DNA of 8,019 nt from Haliea sp041583655 (GTDB lineage: Bacteria > Pseudomonadota > Gammaproteobacteria > Pseudomonadales > Halieaceae), in NCBI GenBank assembly GCA_041583655.1, contig JBFHFJ010000148.1:1-8019 (forward strand). Reading direction: 5' to 3'. The number at the start of each line of letters is the position of its first letter. Position 1 is the first letter of the stretch. The position numbers were made by a program, and so were the translations under genes. Below are positions 1-4,143 of this stretch, piece after piece. Under the pieces are notes generated by a model that was not told the DNA's origin, did not search any database, and saw only the letters and a list, made by a program, of their open reading frames with translations.

Positions 1-110
1 CCTCCGCGGTGGGAATCGTGGTTGGCGGGCAGCGGCAGGCCGCTGAAGCAGCGACTGCGGCCGCGCCAGGTGTCGTGGCGAAGAATAACCTGTTCCAGTG
101 CTTCGTTCAT
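1..110 (-). CDS. imuA: N-terminus of an SOS-controlled gene, probably ImuA (translesion synthesis accessory protein); cut by the window edge
   Basis: Only the first 36 codons are present; the frame stays open to base 1. The start is the ATG at 110, preceded by a strong Shine-Dalgarno GGAGG (120-124) with 9 nt spacing. The peptide begins MNEALEQVILRHDTWRG. A short N-terminal helix followed by D-x-W-R-G is how ImuA (SulA/RecA-like) proteins usually begin, before their RecA-like core. In the known family, ImuA works with ImuB and the DnaE2 polymerase in SOS-induced mutagenic lesion bypass, usually as an imuA-imuB-dnaE2 cassette; those genes would lie to the left, outside the window. A LexA box 33 bp upstream of the start (144-159) supports an SOS gene. 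The RecA-like core cannot be seen, so a SulA-type division inhibitor or another SOS gene remains possible. Seen: start, RBS, box. Inferred: family name. Confidence 0.55.
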   Translation of the reverse strand, partial: MNEALEQVILRHDTWRGRSRCFSGLPLPANHDSHRG

Positions 111-143
111 GTTCGCTTGCCTCCGGGAAACCCTGTCTTTTTG

Positions 144-159
144 CTGTATGGATATACAG
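144..159 (-). promoter_or_regulatory. LexA binding site (SOS box)
   Basis: The sequence CTGTATGGATATACAG fits the gammaproteobacterial LexA consensus CTGT-N8-ACAG exactly, with an AT-rich centre as in strong boxes. It lies 33 bp upstream of the ATG at 110 and overlaps a candidate -10 region, so LexA bound here would block RNA polymerase. The antiporter gene on the other side ends at 300 and points the same way, so the box can only serve the gene starting at 110. Confidence 0.85.
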
Positions 160-184
160 TAGTTGGCTCGGGGCCGGAATGCAA
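156..184 (-). promoter_or_regulatory. Candidate sigma-70 promoter of the SOS gene
   Basis: Read on the minus strand, TTGCAT (179-184) and TACTGT (156-161) are separated by exactly 17 bp. Both hexamers match the consensus only partly (TTG of the -35; TA...T of the -10), which suits a LexA-controlled promoter. The -10 hexamer runs into the first bases of the LexA box. This is an assignment by eye; a neighbouring -10 register inside the box is equally possible. Confidence 0.35.
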
Positions 185-265
185 GCGGCGTGGGGCAGGC
201 CGTTGTCGGAGGTGCCTGGAACCTGCCTGCCGAGGCGACAGGTGGTCTGTTGTGACGGCGGCGGC

Positions 266-289
266 AAAAACCCGCAGCGACAGCGCGGG
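266..289 (-). terminator. Intrinsic terminator after the Kef antiporter gene
   Basis: On the minus strand a GC stem CCCGC/GCGGG (285-289 with 271-275) is extended inward by a GC/GC pair past one unpaired base and is followed at once by five T (266-270). It begins 10 bp after the TAG stop of the antiporter gene. A short GC-rich stem with a T-run in this position is typical of a Rho-independent terminator, and it separates the antiporter unit from the SOS gene. Confidence 0.7.
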
Positions 290-299
290 CGGGCGCGGC

Positions 300-1862
300 C
301 TAGGACTTTTCCGGCCCGCCGTTGTCCAGCGCGCCCAGGGTCCGGTCTGCCAGCCCCATGCCGGCCTGGAACATGGTCAGATAGGTGTGGGTGGCGCCGG
401 CTTCGGTGATGCGTGCCACGTGGTCCTCGTGCAGGGCGTGGGACACGATGGGGCCGGTGAAGCCCTTGGCGCGCAGGCTGCGGGCGGCAACGATCTTGGC
501 CTCGATATCATCCATGGCCAGTACCGCCGCCTCGATGGTCGACACATCCACGCCGCGCCAGAAATTGCTGTCCTCGGCGTCGGCGAACACCACATTGCGG
601 CCGGCTTCCCGATGGGCCTTGGCCTTGTAGTTGTCACCATCCAGGCCCGCGGGCTGCTTGCCCAGTTCCCGCAGGTGGTCATAGGCAGCGGTACCCGTGC
701 GGCCCATGCCGAAAATCAGGATATCGGCCCTGCCCAGATTGGTGGGCTGTTCATCCGGATGGATGGTGCCGCGCTCGAAACGCTGCAGGCGGTTCTCCAG
801 GCGGGCGAACAGGGGGTGGGCCATGCGGTTCAGGGGCGCGGCGACGACAAAGGAGATCGAGACCGCCAGGGCCAGGGGCACCAGCCAGTCCTGCAGGACC
901 ACGGCGGCGACAATCAGCCCGAACTCGCTGTAGGCAGAGAGGCTGATGGCGGCGAGAAAGGAGGTGCGGGCGCGAAGGCTGAAGGCGGTCAGGAGCAGGA
1001 AGAACAGGAGGCCCTTCAGCGGCAGCAGGATGCCCACGGCGACGGCGAACAGCAGCGCCTCAAGGTCCGGCAGGCCGGACATGCCAATCTGCAGGAAGAA
1101 GCCTACCAGGAAGATTTCCCGCAGGGCCCAGAGGGACTCCGACAGTTCCTGGGCGCGGCGGTGGTTGGACAGCAGCACACCCATCAGCAGGGCGCCGATT
1201 TCCGAACTCAGGCCCATGGCCTGGAAGCCCATGCCACCTATCACCAGCGCCAGCAGCATGCCCATCAGCACCAGCAGTTCGTCGTGGCCGGCGAAGTCCA
1301 GCAGCCAGTACATCACGGGCCGCAGCAGCGGCAGGCCGAATACGGCCAGGGCCCAGATCGTGGGTGTCTGGCCACTCCAGACGGCCAGTACCACCAGGGC
1401 GATGATGTCCTGCACAATCAGGATGCCAATGGCGGTACGACCGTGGAATACCGCCAGCTCGCGCTTGGATTCCAGCAGTTTCGCCGCCAGCACGGTGGAG
1501 GAAAAGGACAGCGCTATTGCCAGCAGCAGGGCCGTATCCCAGTCCAGCCGCAGGAAAAAATACAGCCCGGGCGCAAACACCGCGACGCTGATGGCGAAGT
1601 GCAGCAGCGCGCTGCCGAGTACCTGTGGCTGGGCGATCTGCCGCAGCTTGAGTTTGAGGCCGACGGTAAACAGCAGGATGAGCACGCCCAGGTGGGCGAC
1701 GTGGCCGAGGATTTCGTCGGATTCCGAGGGCAATCCGAGACCCGGGCCGAACAGGTTGACGGCGAAGCCGGCGGCGAGGAAGCCCACCAGCGGCGGCAGG
1801 CCGACCTGGCGCACCGCGAGCCCGAAAAAGAAAGCGAAGGTAATACAGATGACTTCGAACAC
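300..1862 (-). CDS. Kef/YbaL-type cation:proton antiporter with C-terminal TrkA-N domain
   Basis: This 520-residue inner-membrane protein belongs to the CPA2 monovalent cation:proton antiporter superfamily. Residues 1-345 hold about twelve hydrophobic segments. Family motifs are visible: LLFTVGLKLKL (63-73), SFSSTVLAAKLLES (119-132), IVQDIIAL (149-156, with the conserved Q-D pair) and LSSEIGALLMGVLLS (218-232). After a linker (about 350-378) comes a Rossmann domain starting ADILIFGMGRTG, with GxGxxG at 385-390 and acidic residues D408/D410 suited to binding NAD ribose: a TrkA-N/RCK regulatory domain. The protein ends just after it, with no TrkA-C domain, so it is shorter than KefB/KefC (about 600 aa). 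The start is GTG, with AAGG 8 nt upstream (1871-1874). It probably exchanges K+ (or Na+) for H+ under nucleotide control; the ion cannot be read from the sequence. It follows the CoA-transferase gene by 48 bp and is probably co-transcribed with it. Confidence 0.9.
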   Translation of the reverse strand: MFEVICITFAFFFGLAVRQVGLPPLVGFLAAGFAVNLFGPGLGLPSESDEILGHVAHLGVLILLFTVGLKLKLRQIAQPQVLGSALLHFAISVAVFAPGLYFFLRLDWDTALLLAIALSFSSTVLAAKLLESKRELAVFHGRTAIGILIVQDIIALVVLAVWSGQTPTIWALAVFGLPLLRPVMYWLLDFAGHDELLVLMGMLLALVIGGMGFQAMGLSSEIGALLMGVLLSNHRRAQELSESLWALREIFLVGFFLQIGMSGLPDLEALLFAVAVGILLPLKGLLFFLLLTAFSLRARTSFLAAISLSAYSEFGLIVAAVVLQDWLVPLALAVSISFVVAAPLNRMAHPLFARLENRLQRFERGTIHPDEQPTNLGRADILIFGMGRTGTAAYDHLRELGKQPAGLDGDNYKAKAHREAGRNVVFADAEDSNFWRGVDVSTIEAAVLAMDDIEAKIVAARSLRAKGFTGPIVSHALHEDHVARITEAGATHTYLTMFQAGMGLADRTLGALDNGGPEKS

Positions 1863-1880
1863 TACCGGGACCTTGTCAGG

Positions 1881-1907
1881 CGCCGCCCCCCTGGCGGCGT
1901 CAGGGGG
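1881..1907 (-). other. Two overlapping, mutually exclusive hairpins in the intergenic gap
   Basis: The 48-bp gap between the CoA-transferase stop and the antiporter start holds two perfect 7-bp stems. Hairpin A pairs CCCCCTG (1901-1907, minus strand CCCCCTG) with CAGGGGG (1887-1893) across a 7-nt loop. Hairpin B pairs CGCCGCC (1893-1899) with GGCGGCG (1881-1887) across a 5-nt loop. They share bases 1887-1899, so only one can form at a time. Neither is followed by a T-run, so this is not an ordinary intrinsic terminator. Hairpin B ends 6 nt before the antiporter Shine-Dalgarno. Possible roles are mRNA stabilisation, pausing or tuning expression between the two genes; none is shown by the sequence. 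Confidence 0.5.
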
Positions 1908-1910
1908 ATG

Positions 1911-4061
1911 TTAGCGTACTTTGAGCAGGCCGTGCTCCTCCAGCTCCAGCATCAGCAGCTGCTGGACGATAAATTCCTTGCTGCTGTCCGGGTGCATCAG
2001 GTGGATGCGCTCCAGCCAGGGCCGGGCGGCCTCCTTGTCGCCGCGGTGCAGCAGGGCCCGGGCGACCTCCTTGAGGAACTGGGTGGGCTCCTCGCTCAGG
2101 GCCTTGATCCGGCGCAGGCTGGCGCTCAGGGTCAGCTCCTCCGGGGTCAGCTGGGTGCCGAAGGGGTAGGCGGGGAGCAGGCCGTCGGCGATGTGGCTGC
2201 TGAGGGCACTGGCGATACGGTAGGGGGTGTTGTCCCGGGCCGCCGCCGGGATTTCGTAGTCCTCCGGGAGCTTGCCTTTGGCGATGGCCCAGTCGGCGAG
2301 TTCCTGCTGGAAACGGCTGTCGGCGACCGCAATCAGGCGGCGGATTACCTCGGCGTCACTCTGCCCGCGCAGGTCCGCGATACCGTACTCGGTGACGATG
2401 ATATCCCGCAGGTGGCGGGGAATGGTGGTATGGCCGTAGTGGGGCACGATATTGGACTGCAGGTGCCGGCCCTTGCCGCGGGTGGAGCGGATGCAGAGGA
2501 CCGAGCGCGCGCCCGGCAGGTCGTGGGCCATGGCGACAAAGTTGTACTGCCCGCCCACGCCGCTGATCACGGTGCCGTCCTCCAGCGCGTCCGAGGTGAC
2601 CGCACCGCTCAGGCTGACCATCATGCCGGTGTTGATAAAGCGCGCGTTGCGCCGCTGGGCGCTGTACAGCGGGTAGTTGAGGAGCAGCTGGTTGGTGCGC
2701 AGCACGCTGGTCATGCAGATCCTGTCCCGCCCGGTTTCGTCGAGGTCACGCAGCTTCTGGTAGAAGTCCCTCGGTCCCAGGAAAAACCCCCCGTGCAGCA
2801 CCCTGCCGTGGCGCAGCTCGGTGCCCGCCATGGCCCGCAGCAGCAGGGCACGGGTGTCGGCGTCATCCATATTGTTGCGCAGGCGCGTGCCGTCCAGCTC
2901 CAGGTCCTCGCCGACCAGGACCAGCGCGGCAGGCAGCAGCCCCCAGTGGCGCAGTTCAGCCAGCGCGGATTCATCCAGCACGCGCGGCATCAGCCCGCAG
3001 TCGCGGACGTAGTCCAGCATCGCCCCGTCGATTGCCGGGGTAATAGCGCCGTCGTTCAGCCCCTGCTGCAGCGCCAGCTGGTCAAATACCCGACGCTTGA
3101 CCACGCCGGCCTCGATCAGGTGCATCATGCCGTTGACGAACATCTCGGTGGACACGTAGAGGCCTTCATCGAACACGGTGGGCTCGGCGGCGCAGTCGCT
3201 GTCAATCCGGGTCAGGTTGCCAACCAGCTCGCGCCAGGCAGCGTTGTGGCGATGGCGCAGGATGCAGGCGTGAGCCACCGCATCGCCCAGCGCGCCGATG
3301 CCGATCTGCAGGGTGCCGCCGTCCACCACGAGGCTGCTGACGTGGAGCGCCGTGGCATAGTCCGTGGCGGGTATCGCGGCATTGGGGACGGCAAAAAGCG
3401 TGCGGTCATAGGCAGGGTTCTGCAGGACGCCGTCAAACAGGGTGGCGGGGACCTCGGCGTCGTGGCCCATGAACGGCAGGTCCCGGTGGACCTGGGCAAA
3501 ACAGAGAAACCCGTTTTGGCCGTCGCCACGGCGCTGGCGGATGACATCCAGCGCCACGTCCGGATTGCAGGACAGGCTGAGCGACAGGCCGCTCCCGGTT
3601 TCCCGGGCCGCGACCAGCTGCGCCAGCACATTCACGCCCGCCGCCGCCATGTCCCGGGCGATGTGGGTGTAGTTGCTGGAAATGTAGTTCTGCTGGGCGG
3701 AGGGCAGCCCTTTCATGGAGCCCGCCTTGAAGTACAGTTCGCTGACCTGGATATTCGCCGGCAGGGAGCCCTCGCGCAGGGCTTCCATGTAGGCCAGGGG
3801 CTCGTAGTCCCCGAACAGGCGCTCGACAATCGGGCCGGCCAGCTCCGCCTCAATATGGCTGGAGGGCTTGGGAACCTCAAGGGACAGCGCGGTGTAGATG
3901 TGCAAATCGATCTCAGGGTCCTCGACCGCGCGCCGGAAGAAGGCGTTTATCAGCTGTACCGGCTTGCCCAGCCCCAGCGGCGCACCGAGCTTGATCTGCT
4001 TGCCGAGGGAGGCGATGGTGAAGTCCACGCAGGCTTCCGCCGTTTCAAACATCCGGGTCAT
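1911..4061 (-). CDS. Acetyl-CoA hydrolase/CoA-transferase family protein, long form (716 aa)
   Basis: This cytoplasmic enzyme belongs to the acetyl-CoA hydrolase/4-hydroxybutyrate CoA-transferase family (class I CoA-transferases), which moves CoA between acyl-CoA and free acids through a glutamyl-CoA intermediate, or hydrolyses acetyl-CoA. Supporting motifs are LQIGIGALGDAV (251-262, oxyanion/GIG loop), YVSTEMFVNG (302-311, with E306 the likely catalytic glutamate), ISGVGGQYNFV (499-509) and IIVTEYGIADLRGQS (554-568, the C-terminal domain signature). Classical members have about 430-500 residues. Here extra sequence lies between the catalytic glutamate and the GVGGQ motif (about 320-475), and a helical tail follows residue 635. 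Tail residues 665-692 look like a single TPR-type helix pair. The start is the ATG at 4061 with GAGG 7 nt upstream (4069-4072); ATG at 4052 is an alternative. Substrate is unknown: acetate, succinate or another short acyl group is possible. Confidence 0.85.
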   Translation of the reverse strand: MTRMFETAEACVDFTIASLGKQIKLGAPLGLGKPVQLINAFFRRAVEDPEIDLHIYTALSLEVPKPSSHIEAELAGPIVERLFGDYEPLAYMEALREGSLPANIQVSELYFKAGSMKGLPSAQQNYISSNYTHIARDMAAAGVNVLAQLVAARETGSGLSLSLSCNPDVALDVIRQRRGDGQNGFLCFAQVHRDLPFMGHDAEVPATLFDGVLQNPAYDRTLFAVPNAAIPATDYATALHVSSLVVDGGTLQIGIGALGDAVAHACILRHRHNAAWRELVGNLTRIDSDCAAEPTVFDEGLYVSTEMFVNGMMHLIEAGVVKRRVFDQLALQQGLNDGAITPAIDGAMLDYVRDCGLMPRVLDESALAELRHWGLLPAALVLVGEDLELDGTRLRNNMDDADTRALLLRAMAGTELRHGRVLHGGFFLGPRDFYQKLRDLDETGRDRICMTSVLRTNQLLLNYPLYSAQRRNARFINTGMMVSLSGAVTSDALEDGTVISGVGGQYNFVAMAHDLPGARSVLCIRSTRGKGRHLQSNIVPHYGHTTIPRHLRDIIVTEYGIADLRGQSDAEVIRRLIAVADSRFQQELADWAIAKGKLPEDYEIPAAARDNTPYRIASALSSHIADGLLPAYPFGTQLTPEELTLSASLRRIKALSEEPTQFLKEVARALLHRGDKEAARPWLERIHLMHPDSSKEFIVQQLLMLELEEHGLLKVR

Positions 4062-4070
4062 GGTCTGGCC

Positions 4071-4106
4071 TCTACGTGTAGATCCTGCCAGCTATGTAAG
4101 CATAGC
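4071..4106 (-). promoter_or_regulatory. Candidate operator/leader dyads upstream of the CoA-transferase gene
   Basis: The 82-bp gap before the CoA-transferase gene contains two inverted repeats. One is GCTATG-TAAG-CATAGC (4091-4106), a perfect 6-bp dyad with a 4-nt centre; on the minus strand it contains TATGCT, a 4/6 match to a -10 box, though no good -35 box lies at the right distance. The other is TCTAC-GT-GTAGA (4071-4082), which overlaps the Shine-Dalgarno site. They could be a repressor operator and/or leader RNA hairpins. No regulator gene lies in the window, so their role is unproven. Confidence 0.35.
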
Positions 4107-4143
4107 GGGGGCATGTCTGTCTTGATCTGGCGCAATATCGGGG

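Noticed and set aside
221..243. Inverted repeat ACCTG...CAGGT between the antiporter terminator and the SOS promoter
   Set aside because: The 5-bp arms and bulged inner stem lack a T-run and match no known site; this level of pairing is expected by chance in GC-rich DNA.
946..1914. A 322-codon plus-strand open frame
   Set aside because: Its Ser/Arg/Pro-rich product is typical of an out-of-frame reading of a GC-rich membrane protein gene; it lies wholly opposite the Kef antiporter.
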